Source: Stutzerimonas nosocomialis (lineage in GTDB: Bacteria > Pseudomonadota > Gammaproteobacteria > Pseudomonadales > Pseudomonadaceae). From it: a stretch of DNA of 64,000 bases. Below the pieces are notes generated by a model. That model ran no database searches, was not told the origin of the DNA, and worked only from the letters and a program-made list of their open reading frames with translations. The stretch's first letter is position 1; each line of letters begins with the position of its first letter. The stretch covers positions 62,001 to 126,000 of the forward strand of contig NZ_QLAE01000010.1 in the NCBI RefSeq assembly GCF_005876855.1, in the 5' to 3' direction. A program made the position numbers and the translations under genes. Shown here piece after piece: positions 28,325-37,099 of this stretch.

Positions 28325-29263
28325 ATGTCTTCGGTCATCAATGTCGTATTGCCCGTCTTCGCGCTGATCCTGCTGGGCTACCTTTGCCTGCGCAGCGGTC
28401 GTCTCGGCCCCACGGCGGCGTCGGAGCTCAACCGTTTCGTGGTCTGGCTCGGGCTGCCGGCGCTGCTGTTCAGCATCACCGCCAGATCCACCTGGGAGGA
28501 GATCTGGCAGCCGGGTTTCATCATCGCCTTCTCGGTCGGTTGTCTTGGCGTATTCGGTTTCACGCTGCTGTACCGGATGCTCTGGCAGAAACTGCCCCTG
28601 GTCGACGCCAGCCTCGATGCGCTCGGCGCGTCCTATGCCAATACCGGCTACATCGGTATTCCGCTGTGCATGCTGATCCTGGGCGACCAGGCGCTGCAGC
28701 CTGCGCTGGTGTCCAGCCTGATCGTCGTATGCGTGCTGTTCGCGATCGCCCTGGCCTGCGTGGAGACCGGCCTGCATGGTGGGCAGGGTTTAGGCCAGAC
28801 GCTGCGCAAGGTGAGCCTGGCGCTGGTGCGCAATCCGCTGGTGATCGCGCCCGTGCTGGGCGGACTGTGGGCCGCCGGCGGGGCACCGTTGCCGGTGCCG
28901 GTCGATACCCTGCTTCGCCTGCTCGGCGCGGCCGCGGCGCCGTGCGCGCTGGTCTCGCTCGGCCTGTTCCTGGCGCAGCCGCAGCCGGGTGGGCCGGTCA
29001 AGGGCGTCTGGCCGCTGGTGCTGCTCAAGCTGGTCGGCCAGCCGCTGATCACCTGGTACCTGGCCGCGAAGGTCTTCCATCTGCCGCCGATGTGGACCTA
29101 TTCGGCGCTGCTGCTCAGCGCGCTGCCCACCGGCACCGGGCCCTTCATGCTCGCCGAGTTCTACGGCCGCGAAGCGGCCCGGGTGTCGCGGGTGGTGCTG
29201 CTGTCGACCCTGGGCTCGCTGCTGACCCTGTCGGCGTGCCTGTATCTGCTGCCGGTGGATTGA
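28325..29263 (+). CDS. AEC family transporter (auxin efflux carrier-like permease)
   Basis: A 312-residue integral inner-membrane protein with about ten hydrophobic helices in two inverted halves. It starts VINVVLPVFALILLGYLCLRSG and includes GASYANTGYIGIPLCMLILGDQAL, which carries the family NTGYIGIPL motif near the centre of the first half, and LLLSALPTGTGPFMLAEFYGR in the second half. Members export organic acids or amino-acid derivatives; substrate unknown here. It is a single gene, convergent with the methyltransferase gene 18 bp away. Confidence 0.88.
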   Translation: MSSVINVVLPVFALILLGYLCLRSGRLGPTAASELNRFVVWLGLPALLFSITARSTWEEIWQPGFIIAFSVGCLGVFGFTLLYRMLWQKLPLVDASLDALGASYANTGYIGIPLCMLILGDQALQPALVSSLIVVCVLFAIALACVETGLHGGQGLGQTLRKVSLALVRNPLVIAPVLGGLWAAGGAPLPVPVDTLLRLLGAAAAPCALVSLGLFLAQPQPGGPVKGVWPLVLLKLVGQPLITWYLAAKVFHLPPMWTYSALLLSALPTGTGPFMLAEFYGREAARVSRVVLLSTLGSLLTLSACLYLLPVD

Positions 29264-29281
29264 GGTCGAACGCCAGTTCGG

Positions 29282-30241
29282 CTACGCCAGCCCGGTGTGG
29301 CTCGGACGGGTGACTTCCAGGACCACCGCCGCGATGCGGTCGCAGTGGACGTAGGCGCCGCTGAGCAGCTCTTCGCCGAACACGTCGGGGTCGGTCTCGC
29401 GGTAGTGCCAGTCGAAGCCGCGGCCTTCCAGGCGCCGTTCGATCTCGGCGAGGAAGGGGTCGCCGTTGTCGATCATCGCCACGCCGGTGTAGAGCAGCAG
29501 GCAGCCACCCGGTGCCAGGCGATCCAGCGCGGCATCGACGATCTTCAGTGACAGCCCCGCCCCCAGCGGCCCGCCGCCGTGCCGGTAGGCGCGCTCGTGC
29601 GGATCGACCAGGTAGGGCGGGTTGGCGACGATCAGGTCGAATTCGCCAGTGACGTCCGCCAGCAGGTCGCTGTGCTGCGCGCGCAGGTTGGCGACGTCGG
29701 CCAGCGCCGCGTTCAGGCGGGTCAGGCGCAAGGCTTCGGGGTTGATGTCGATCGCCAGGACCTCGGCCTGGGGGCGCGCCTTGGCCACCAGGATGGCGCC
29801 GGCGCCCGAGCCGCAGCCGATGTCGATCGCCCGCTCGATGGTGGTGAAGCGGCTCGCGAGGTATGCCTGGATCGCATTGGCGAAGCGGTAGGTGTCCGGG
29901 CCGAAGAACACCGAGTCCGCCGCCCGCGTGGGGTAGGCCGAATGCAGGAACAGCTCGCCGGCCAGGCTCGAGAGGCGCACCTTGCTGTGCCAGCGGTGCT
30001 CTCGTGCCTCGAGCACGCCGGCCTGGTCCATCAGGGTGAAGAGGGCCGGCGGCAGCAGCTCGGCGGGAAACAGCCGGCTCCAGCCGAAGACGCCGGCCAG
30101 GTCGTGGGCGACGGCGTTTTCGGGGCGCTGATTGACCCGTTCGTGGGTCAGGGGCGAAGGGGTGGTGAAGCGGTAGCCACTGTCGCGCAGGCTCTCGGCC
30201 AGCTTCAGCAGTGCGCGGTCCTGCGCGGTTTCCAGGGTCAT
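29282..30241 (-). CDS. Class I SAM-dependent methyltransferase (HemK/RsmC-like, NPPY type)
   Basis: A 319-residue cytoplasmic protein. The SAM site motif I is AIDIGCGSGAGAILVAKA (about residue 139), followed by VLAIDINPEALRLTRLNA and the catalytic FDLIVANPPYLVD. The NPPY motif is typical of methyltransferases acting on a planar nitrogen (glutamine side chain or base amino group). The N-terminal 110 residues form a separate substrate-recognition part. It follows the haem-oxygenase-like iron enzyme gene by 24 bp on the same strand, so they probably form an operon. The target is unknown. Confidence 0.82.
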   Translation of the reverse strand: MTLETAQDRALLKLAESLRDSGYRFTTPSPLTHERVNQRPENAVAHDLAGVFGWSRLFPAELLPPALFTLMDQAGVLEAREHRWHSKVRLSSLAGELFLHSAYPTRAADSVFFGPDTYRFANAIQAYLASRFTTIERAIDIGCGSGAGAILVAKARPQAEVLAIDINPEALRLTRLNAALADVANLRAQHSDLLADVTGEFDLIVANPPYLVDPHERAYRHGGGPLGAGLSLKIVDAALDRLAPGGCLLLYTGVAMIDNGDPFLAEIERRLEGRGFDWHYRETDPDVFGEELLSGAYVHCDRIAAVVLEVTRPSHTGLA

Positions 30242-30265
30242 GGCGAATCCTTGTTGTCGTTGCGA

Positions 30266-31723
30266 TCAGCTGAACAGTTCGGCGAATACCCGGGTGGCCA
30301 TCAGGCCGGGAAGGGTGTGGTGGCGCGTCGGCGCCAGCAGCGGCAGCAGCAGCGCCATCTTCGCGTCCCGCGTGGGCAGCGAGGCGAGTTGCCGTTCCAG
30401 GTCACGCAGTTCCTGGTCGAAGTCGCTGTCGGCGGTCGGGGCGGCCGGGCCCGGTTCGCCCAGGGGCAGTCCCGCGCGGCGGCGCAGCAGCTGGCGGCGG
30501 CCTTCGAGCACATGGCGCCCGGGCGCGGAAGTCACGCTGGGCCCTTCGGATGCCGTGCCGCTGGCCGACCAGTCGCCGGCGATCCAGTCGTGGATCAGCT
30601 GCTGCTCCTGCGCACTGAAGACGCCGAACATCTCCGCCTGCTCGCCCTGGATCAGCCCCCAGAAGCGGCTGTTGCGCGGGTCTTCGTTGCGCTTGATCCA
30701 GCCGCGCTGCTCAAGCGTCTGGAGGAATTCCGGGATCAGCGCCGGGTTGGCCAGCAACTGGTTGACGGTGCGCCCGGCGAAGCGGCAGTAGTCGGAATGG
30801 ACGAACTGGCCGACGGCGCTCTTCTTTTCGAAGACCTTGAGCACCTCGCGGTCCAGATCGAAGTTCGCGATCACCGACAGGGTGCTGGCGCCCAGGTCGT
30901 TGAGCCGATAACCGTTGGCCACCCGGCGGTAGAACGCCTTGCTGTCGCCGACCTGTGGCCAGGCGGCGTGTACGCCCTGCACGGCCTTGCGGGCGTGGCC
31001 GCTCGACGCGTTGTCGACGGTGACGTGCAGGGTGAAGTAGTAGGGGTCGATCCCCAGCTCGGTCAGCTCGTAGCTGGTGATCAGCAGGTGCAGCGGCAAC
31101 TGCTCGTAGCCCAGGTTGAAGCCGATCACCTCGGGCAGGAAGTGCTCGGCGTGCTCGGCCAGCGACAGCTGGATGGCGCCCTGCACGAAGTGCTCGTCAT
31201 CCAGGCTCTGCCAGTCCTCGCAGCCCTGGCTGGCCAGCAGCTTGCGGTAGAGCACCACGTGGTTCTTTTCCGGCAGCCCGTCGCCCAGCTCTTCCAGGTA
31301 GGTCTGGATCAGCGCGGTGAAGCGCGGATCGTTCCAGTGCTGCAACAGGCCGTAGAGCCAGGCGCCGTCCACCAGCTTGGTCGGCGCGACGCCCTGCAGG
31401 AAATGCAGCGCGTGGGACTTGTTGCGAAAGTAGCGCCGCGGTGCGCCGGCCGCGCGGCTCTGCAGGTAGGCCTGGTATTGCTGGCCCACCTCGGCGGTGT
31501 GGCGCTCGATCCAGTCGATCAGCCCCTGCGGGTCCTCGGGCAGGTCGCAGGGCAGGGCCGCGGCCCGCTCCAGCTGGGTGACGAGGTAGTCCTCGGCACG
31601 GCGCCGGGTGCGTTCGTCCAGATGCGGTTCGGACAGGGCGAAATAGAGGGCCTTTGCCGGTTCGTTCGCCTCGGCCGAGGCGACTACCGGTTCTATCGGA
31701 AGGCTTCGAGTCGTCAGTTGCAT
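30266..31723 (-). CDS. Iron-containing redox enzyme family protein (haem-oxygenase-like diiron fold)
   Basis: A 485-residue protein of the haem-oxygenase-like diiron oxidase/oxygenase type. The core region (about residues 150-260) carries the expected metal-ligand pattern: EKNHVVLYRKLL, then SLAEHAEHFLPEVIGFNLGYE, then GIDPYYFTLHVTVDNASSGHARKA, with Glu/His residues spaced as in the family. The flanks are a polar N-terminal part and a C-terminal 150 residues rich in Arg and Leu. Members cleave or desaturate lipids and amino acids; the reaction here is not predictable. It is transcribed together with the methyltransferase downstream and is divergent from a 63-residue protein. Confidence 0.75.
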   Translation of the reverse strand: MQLTTRSLPIEPVVASAEANEPAKALYFALSEPHLDERTRRRAEDYLVTQLERAAALPCDLPEDPQGLIDWIERHTAEVGQQYQAYLQSRAAGAPRRYFRNKSHALHFLQGVAPTKLVDGAWLYGLLQHWNDPRFTALIQTYLEELGDGLPEKNHVVLYRKLLASQGCEDWQSLDDEHFVQGAIQLSLAEHAEHFLPEVIGFNLGYEQLPLHLLITSYELTELGIDPYYFTLHVTVDNASSGHARKAVQGVHAAWPQVGDSKAFYRRVANGYRLNDLGASTLSVIANFDLDREVLKVFEKKSAVGQFVHSDYCRFAGRTVNQLLANPALIPEFLQTLEQRGWIKRNEDPRNSRFWGLIQGEQAEMFGVFSAQEQQLIHDWIAGDWSASGTASEGPSVTSAPGRHVLEGRRQLLRRRAGLPLGEPGPAAPTADSDFDQELRDLERQLASLPTRDAKMALLLPLLAPTRHHTLPGLMATRVFAELFS

Positions 31724-31912
31724 AATTCACGCAGGTGGCAGCGGGACATCCCCGTTGATAATTGGGCCCGCGCCCGCGCGCATAAGTTCAGCGTCGCCGC
31801 CAAGCGGCCACCGGTCACATGGCCCGACGCGCCATGCAACTTTCGGCGGTTCCGGCTCTTCTACCCAGAGGGCGCCCGTGTCGAGGCGCGTCATCGCAAC
31901 GGAGGAATCCTC

Positions 31913-32104
31913 ATGAGCCAGAGCGAACGTGGCCGCGAGAACGCGGACATCATGCAGCCGAAAACCGGCCAGGGCGGGTCGGCGGGATCGAGCAACGGCG
32001 AGCGCGCCGGAGGCGACGACCGGGACGTGCCGGGCGGTGCCTACAACGTGCCGGAAGAGATCGCCGAGGACGTCAGCGAGGACGAGGCGCAGCAGCGCCG
32101 CTGA
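31913..32104 (+). CDS. Small acidic hydrophilic protein
   Basis: A 63-residue protein with an excellent GGAGG Shine-Dalgarno just before ATG 31913. The composition is polar and Gly/Glu/Asp-rich (MSQSERGRENADIMQPKTGQ at the start, PEEIAEDVSEDEAQQRR at the end), with no hydrophobic core, so it is probably intrinsically disordered. I do not recognise a family; similar short acidic proteins in pseudomonads are of unknown function. The 189-bp gap before it, shared with the divergent iron-enzyme gene, contains a TTGATAATT stretch at about 31754 that may be a -10 region. Confidence 0.65.
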   Translation: MSQSERGRENADIMQPKTGQGGSAGSSNGERAGGDDRDVPGGAYNVPEEIAEDVSEDEAQQRR

Positions 32105-32110
32105 GTCACC

Positions 32111-32134
32111 GGGCCCGGTCGTGCAGCCGGGCCC
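32111..32134. terminator. Hairpin between convergent genes
   Basis: An 8-bp perfect stem, GGGCCCGG with CCGGGCCC and an 8-nt loop, lies between the small acidic protein gene and the convergent lactonase gene. There is no T-run. Confidence 0.45.
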
Positions 32135-32142
32135 GACCGGCG

Positions 32143-33312
32143 TCAGGGCGTGTTCAGGAAGCGGATCGACGAGGGTCGGCTCAGGGGCAGCGCCTGCACC
32201 TTATCGCCCAGCTCGCCGCTTTGCGGGTCGCGCCGCAGCACCACGATCTCGTCGCTCAGCTGGTTGGCGACGAGCAGGAATCTCCCGCTGGGGTCGAAGG
32301 CGAACTCGCGCGGCTCCTTGCCTTCCACGTCCCGGCGCTGTATCTCGCGCAGCTCGCCGTCCTCGGCGATCGAGAACACCAGAATGCGGTTCACCTCGCC
32401 GCGGTCGCTGACATAGAGAAAGCGCCCGTCGGGCGAAGGATGGATCGCGCCGGCCGAATGCTTGCGGCCGTCGGCTTCGCCGACCAGGTCGACCAGCTGG
32501 CGCTGGGTCAGCCTGCCGTCGTCATGGCTGAAGCGTGCGACCTGGGCGGTCAGCTCCAGGGTCAGGAAGGCATGGCGGCCGTCCGGACTGAATACCAGGT
32601 GACGCGGGCCGCTGCCCGGCGGCAGGCTGACTTCGGCGGGCTCTGCCGGTTGCAGCGGGCGCTCCTGGTTGTCCGGCTGGTAGCGGTAGACGAAGACCTT
32701 GTCGGCGCCCAGATCGCTGCTGAAGACATGCCGGCCATCGGGCGACAGCACCGCCGAGTGCACGTGGGACGAGCGCTGGCGCTCGGGGTTCACCCCGCTG
32801 GCCTGGTGGGTGCTGAGCTGCGTCACCGGCCCCGGCCGACCCTGTTCGTCCACCGGCATCACCACCAGGCTGCCACCCGGATCTTCCCGCGAGCCGTAGT
32901 TGGCGACCAGCAGGTAGCGGCCATCGGGCGTCAGGCTGGCGTGGGTCGGCTCGTCGCCCAGGGTCATCTGCTGGCCGATGGGCGTCAGGGTGCGATCCTT
33001 GGGGTCGATCGAAAAACTGCTGACGCGGCCGACCGGGTCGGGCTTGCCCGGGCCGTTCTCGTTGGTGGCGAACAGCAGGCGCTGCTCGGCGTCGAGCGTC
33101 AGCCAGGACGGGTTCTGGCTGGGGATCACCTGTACCGGCGCCGGGTCCAGCCGCCCGCTCTGGCCGTCGAAGCGCAGGTGATAGATGCCCTGGCTGTCGT
33201 TTTCGGTATAGGTGCCGATCAGTACGTCATGCATGGGTGCCGTGATCCCCGCTGTGCTGAAGGTCGAAAACCCTAAGACCAGCGCGAGGCGAAGGGGTGC
33301 GCCAGCGTTCAT
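32143..33312 (-). CDS. Lactonase family (YbhE/6-phosphogluconolactonase-like) beta-propeller protein
   Basis: A 389-residue protein with a signal peptide (MNAGAPLRLALVLGFSTFSTAGITA) and a seven-bladed propeller made of repeats such as HASLTPDGRYLLVANYGS, HVHSAVLSPDGRHVFSSDLGADKVFVY, GPRHLVFSPDGRHAFLTLEL and HPSPDGRFLYVSDRGEVNRILVF. This is the YbhE lactonase pattern. The signal peptide places it in the periplasm, unlike the cytoplasmic 6-phosphogluconolactonase of E. coli, so the substrate is probably a different lactone. It is a single gene. Confidence 0.87.
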   Translation of the reverse strand: MNAGAPLRLALVLGFSTFSTAGITAPMHDVLIGTYTENDSQGIYHLRFDGQSGRLDPAPVQVIPSQNPSWLTLDAEQRLLFATNENGPGKPDPVGRVSSFSIDPKDRTLTPIGQQMTLGDEPTHASLTPDGRYLLVANYGSREDPGGSLVVMPVDEQGRPGPVTQLSTHQASGVNPERQRSSHVHSAVLSPDGRHVFSSDLGADKVFVYRYQPDNQERPLQPAEPAEVSLPPGSGPRHLVFSPDGRHAFLTLELTAQVARFSHDDGRLTQRQLVDLVGEADGRKHSAGAIHPSPDGRFLYVSDRGEVNRILVFSIAEDGELREIQRRDVEGKEPREFAFDPSGRFLLVANQLSDEIVVLRRDPQSGELGDKVQALPLSRPSSIRFLNTP

Positions 33313-33520
33313 CGCGTCTCCTCATGGTCGTTGCGCGTTAGGCGACGCGCATTGGACCGCTCGCAGCGCGGGAACGTGCTGTTGGCGTCATGGCGGTGCC
33401 TCGCGCGGGTAGCCCTTGGCGTGTGACCCGCCGCGCTCATCGTGGCCCTCGGGGTGGCGCGTCGCAGGAGCTTGGGTGTATACAGACGGCCACCCTTTTG
33501 CCAGCACGTCAGACCGTCCC

Positions 33521-33853
33521 ATGCGTCAACACAGCCGTATCGCCTTCCGGCACATGTCCCGTATCCAGGCCACCAACCGCCTGAGTGGCGAGCCCATGGG
33601 CTACGTCGCCGACGTCTCCCTGGCCGGCCTGCGCCTGGTAGCCAGCCAGCCATTGGTGATTGGCGGCTGCTACGAGATGACCCTGAGGGTGCCCGAGCAC
33701 GGTGAGCGCATCACCGATGTGGACGTCCATGTAATCTGCCAGTGGTCGCGCAAGGATTCGCGCCGCGACAGCTTCGACATGGGTTTCGCCCTCGACCGGC
33801 CCTGCCCGGCATTCACCGAGATGGTGGCGCGGCTGCTGCCGCGCCGGCGCTGA
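33521..33853 (+). CDS. PilZ domain protein (predicted c-di-GMP receptor)
   Basis: A 110-residue protein consisting of one PilZ domain. The start at ATG 33521 (MRQHSRIAFRHMSRIQ) places the RxxxR c-di-GMP-binding motif (RQHSR) at the very N-terminus. The second motif, DVSLAGLRL (D-x-S-x2-G), follows about 30 residues later, so both binding motifs are intact. The gene sits at the edge of the lateral flagellar cluster and converges on flhA with only 16 bp between stops. PilZ proteins such as YcgR slow flagellar motors, so a link to this second flagellum is possible but inferred from position. Confidence 0.88.
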   Translation: MRQHSRIAFRHMSRIQATNRLSGEPMGYVADVSLAGLRLVASQPLVIGGCYEMTLRVPEHGERITDVDVHVICQWSRKDSRRDSFDMGFALDRPCPAFTEMVARLLPRRR

Positions 33854-33869
33854 CCGGCCCGGCTGGCCA

Positions 33870-35966
33870 TCAGCCGAGCGTGCCGAGGATGTTCACGCCG
33901 ACCCGGTCCGGAATCTCGTTCTGGGACAGCACGTGCAGCCCGGGGCTGAACACCCGGGCGTAGCGCGCCAGCAACGGGCGCAGCTGCGGCATCACGGTGA
34001 GGATCGGCGGATGGCCGTCCTTGCGCAGTTTCTCCTTCACCACCGGCATGCTGTTCTGCAGCTGATTGAGCAGGCTCGGCTCCACCGGGATGTTGTCCAG
34101 GCTCACCGGGCCGGCCTGCTGGGCGATCGCCAGGGCATTGAGCAGGGTGTTCTCCAGCGCGTTCTCCAGCACGAAGACGCCCAGTTCGCGCCGGTCTCCG
34201 GCGATGGCGCCGACGAGGGTGCGGCGTAGTGCGTAGCGCACGTCGGCGGTCAGTAGCACCGGGTCCTTGGTGCTCTCGCTGCTTTCGAGCAGGGTGCTGC
34301 CGATGGTCTCGATGTCGCGCAGCGGCACTTCTTCCTGGAGCAGCTGGCGGTATACGCGCAGCTGCTGGGTATAGCTGAGCTGGGCCTTCAGGCTTTCGGC
34401 GAGCTTGGGCGCCTGTACCGTCAGGCGCTGCATCAGATGCTCGACGTCGTCGTGCTTGAAGAGGTCCGGCAGGTGCTCGCGGATCGCCTTGTTCAGGTGG
34501 GTGGCGACCACGCTGGCGCAGTCGATCACCTGGTAGCCGAGGTTCAGCGCACGGGACTTGTCGGTGGGCTGGATCCACACCACCTGCATGCGGTACGCCG
34601 GGTCCGTGCCGAGGATGCCGTCGACCTCGCCATAGAGTTCCGGCGAGGGAATCGCCATCAGCCGATCGGCGTGCAGTTCGGCGCCGTCGATCTTCTCGCC
34701 GTTGATGTAGATGGCGTATTCGGAGGCCTTCAGGCGCAGGCTGTCGCGAATCCGCACCTCCGGCAGCAGGAACCCCAGGTTCTCCGACAGCGTCTGGCGA
34801 ACCCCGCGTACCCGCTGCGGCAGTGGCGCGCCGGAAGCCTCGTTGACCAGCCCCACCAGCTTGTAGCCCAGCGAGATCGACAGCCGCTCCACCAGCGGGA
34901 TGTCGTCCCAGGCCAGGGTCTGGCTGCGTTCCTGCTCCATCGCCTTGCTGATCGCCTGCACCTGATCGAGGCTGGCGGCCTCGGCGATCGGCTGGTGCAG
35001 CGAGACCCGCCAGGCGATGAAGCCGATCAGCGCGGCGAAGCCGATGAAGGCCAGGTGCGGCATGCCCGGCACCAGGCCGAGCACGAAGAGAATCCCCGCC
35101 ACCGTGTACAGCGAGCCCGGGTTGGCCAAGAGTTGGCGCTGCACCTGGCTGGTGATGTCGCTGGACTCGTTGATCCGCGTGACGATGATCGCCGCCGCGG
35201 TGGACAGCAGCAGCGCCGGGATCTGTGCCACCAGGCCGTCGCCGATGGTGAGCAGGGCGTACTGCCTGAAGGCCTCCCCCGCGCCCAGGTCATGGATGAA
35301 CACGCCGATGGCGAAGCCACCGAACAGGTTGATCAACAGGATCAGGATGCCGGCGATGGCGTCGCCGCGAACGAATTTCGAGGCGCCGTCCATCGCGCCG
35401 TAGAAGTCCGCTTCCTTGGCCACTTCCTGGCGCCGCGCCTTGGCTTCTTCCTGGGTCACCAGACCTGCGTTCAGGTCGGCGTCGATGGCCATCTGCTTGC
35501 CCGGCAGGGCGTCCAGGGTGAAGCGCGCGGTGACCTCGGAGATCCGCTCGCCGCCCTTGGTGATGACGATGAAGTTGATGATCATCAGGATCACGAACAC
35601 CACCAGGCCGACGATGAAGTTGCCGCCGATCACCACCTCGCCGAAGGCCTCGATCACCTTGCCCGCCGCGCCGGTGCCCGAGTGGCCTTCGAGCAGCACC
35701 ACGCGGGTCGAGGCGACGTTGAGGGTCAGGCGCATCAGCGTGGTGACCAGGATCACCGTGGGGAACAGGGAGAAGTCCAGCGGGCTCCTGGACGACACGC
35801 TGACCAGCAGCACCAGCACCGCCATGGCGATGTTGAAGGTGAACAGCACGTCCAGCAGTTGCGGCGGCAACGGCAGGATGATCATCGCCAGGATCGACAG
35901 GATGATCAGCGGGATCCCTATCCGGCCGCTGCGAAAGGTCGGCGTCAAACGCTGCAGTAGGTTCAT
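33870..35966 (-). CDS. flhA: Lateral flagellar export gate protein FlhA
   Basis: Main component of the flagellar type III export gate, 698 residues. The N-terminal half has about eight membrane helices (GIPLIILSILAMIILPLPPQLLDVLFTFNIAMAVLVLL at the start) and the conserved cytoplasmic loop region SLFPTVILVTTLMRLTLNVASTRVVL and DFYGAMDGASKFVRGDAIAG. The C-terminal half is the cytoplasmic domain that forms the nonameric ring and binds export chaperones. It is the last gene of the minus-strand fliM-N-P-Q-R-flhB-flhA operon, 2 bp after flhB. The primary polar system of this organism should have its own copy elsewhere. Confidence 0.95.
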   Translation of the reverse strand: MNLLQRLTPTFRSGRIGIPLIILSILAMIILPLPPQLLDVLFTFNIAMAVLVLLVSVSSRSPLDFSLFPTVILVTTLMRLTLNVASTRVVLLEGHSGTGAAGKVIEAFGEVVIGGNFIVGLVVFVILMIINFIVITKGGERISEVTARFTLDALPGKQMAIDADLNAGLVTQEEAKARRQEVAKEADFYGAMDGASKFVRGDAIAGILILLINLFGGFAIGVFIHDLGAGEAFRQYALLTIGDGLVAQIPALLLSTAAAIIVTRINESSDITSQVQRQLLANPGSLYTVAGILFVLGLVPGMPHLAFIGFAALIGFIAWRVSLHQPIAEAASLDQVQAISKAMEQERSQTLAWDDIPLVERLSISLGYKLVGLVNEASGAPLPQRVRGVRQTLSENLGFLLPEVRIRDSLRLKASEYAIYINGEKIDGAELHADRLMAIPSPELYGEVDGILGTDPAYRMQVVWIQPTDKSRALNLGYQVIDCASVVATHLNKAIREHLPDLFKHDDVEHLMQRLTVQAPKLAESLKAQLSYTQQLRVYRQLLQEEVPLRDIETIGSTLLESSESTKDPVLLTADVRYALRRTLVGAIAGDRRELGVFVLENALENTLLNALAIAQQAGPVSLDNIPVEPSLLNQLQNSMPVVKEKLRKDGHPPILTVMPQLRPLLARYARVFSPGLHVLSQNEIPDRVGVNILGTLG

Positions 35967-35968
35967 GA

Positions 35969-37099
35969 TCAGGCTCGGTTCAGGTGTTCGGGAATGTGGA
36001 TGTCACTGGAGAGCTTCGGCTTGGCGCGGCGCCCCTGCTTCCAGGCCTTGAGTTGCAGGATGTAGGTCAGCACGTGGGCCACCGCGGTGTAGAGCGGCGC
36101 GGGAATCTGCTGGTTGACCTGGGTGCTGAAATAGATCGCGCGGGCCAGCGGCGGCAGCTCGACCACCTCCAGCGCGTGGGCCTGGGCCATCTTGCGGATG
36201 TACAGCGCGGTCTCGTCCATGCCCTTGGCGATCACGTAGGGCGCCTCGGCCTTCTTGCTGTCGTAGCGGATCGCCACGGCGTAGTGCACCGGGTTGACGA
36301 TCACCACGTCGGCTTCCTTGATCACCCGCGCGATCTGCCGCTGGGCCATCTGCCGCTGCAGTTGGCGGATGCGCGCCTTCACTTCGGGGCGGCCTTCCTG
36401 GTTCTTGTGTTCTTCCTTGCGCTCCTGCTTGGTCATGCGCATTTTCTTGAGAAAGAAGAAGCGCTGCAGCGGAATGTCGATCAGCGAGAACAGCACGAAC
36501 ACCAGCAGCAGCGAGAAGGCCAGGTCGAAGGTCAGCGAGAACGCGCCGCCGATGGCGGTGAAGATGTCGCTGCGCTGCAGGGCGATGTAGCGCGGCGCCG
36601 CGTAGGACAGCTGCCAGGCGGCGACGCCGAGCAGGGCGGTGATCTTCAGGATCGACTTGGCCAGTTCGGTCCAGTTCTGCGCGCCGACCATCCGGCCCAG
36701 CCCGGTGATGGGGTTGAGCTTGCTGAACTTGGGCGCGAAATTCTTGGCCGAGAACACCCAGCCGCCGGGAATCAGCCCCAGCGCGATCACCAGCAGCGGC
36801 GTGACCAGCAGCGGCACAAGCACGCCGATGAACAGGAACAGGTTGTGCAGCATGATCAGCTGCAGGTCGTCGACGCCGATCTCGCTGTGGCCGAAGTTGA
36901 TGTAGGAGAGGCTGAAGCTCTCGTGCATCGCATCCATGAACAGCCCGGCGCTCATCTTGAGCACCAGCAGCGTGACCAGCAGCGAGACCATGGTCGCGAC
37001 GTCCTTGGAGCGGGGGACCTGGCCGTCCTTGCGGCTCTTGGTCAGCTTGTGCTGGGACGCCTCTTCGGTCTTTTCCTGGGAGCTGTTCTGCTCAGACAT
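35969..37099 (-). CDS. flhB: Lateral flagellar export switch protein FlhB
   Basis: Substrate-specificity switch of the export apparatus, 376 residues. Four membrane helices lie in the first 210 residues, then the cytoplasmic domain. The autocleavage site, almost always NPTH in this family, reads NPVH here (VVIVNPVHYAVAIRYD, about residue 270). The N-P bond is present, and mutagenesis of family members indicates the third residue is the most tolerant, so cleavage may still occur. The start overlaps the fliR stop by 8 bp and flhA follows after 2 bp. Confidence 0.94.
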   Translation of the reverse strand: MSEQNSSQEKTEEASQHKLTKSRKDGQVPRSKDVATMVSLLVTLLVLKMSAGLFMDAMHESFSLSYINFGHSEIGVDDLQLIMLHNLFLFIGVLVPLLVTPLLVIALGLIPGGWVFSAKNFAPKFSKLNPITGLGRMVGAQNWTELAKSILKITALLGVAAWQLSYAAPRYIALQRSDIFTAIGGAFSLTFDLAFSLLLVFVLFSLIDIPLQRFFFLKKMRMTKQERKEEHKNQEGRPEVKARIRQLQRQMAQRQIARVIKEADVVIVNPVHYAVAIRYDSKKAEAPYVIAKGMDETALYIRKMAQAHALEVVELPPLARAIYFSTQVNQQIPAPLYTAVAHVLTYILQLKAWKQGRRAKPKLSSDIHIPEHLNRA

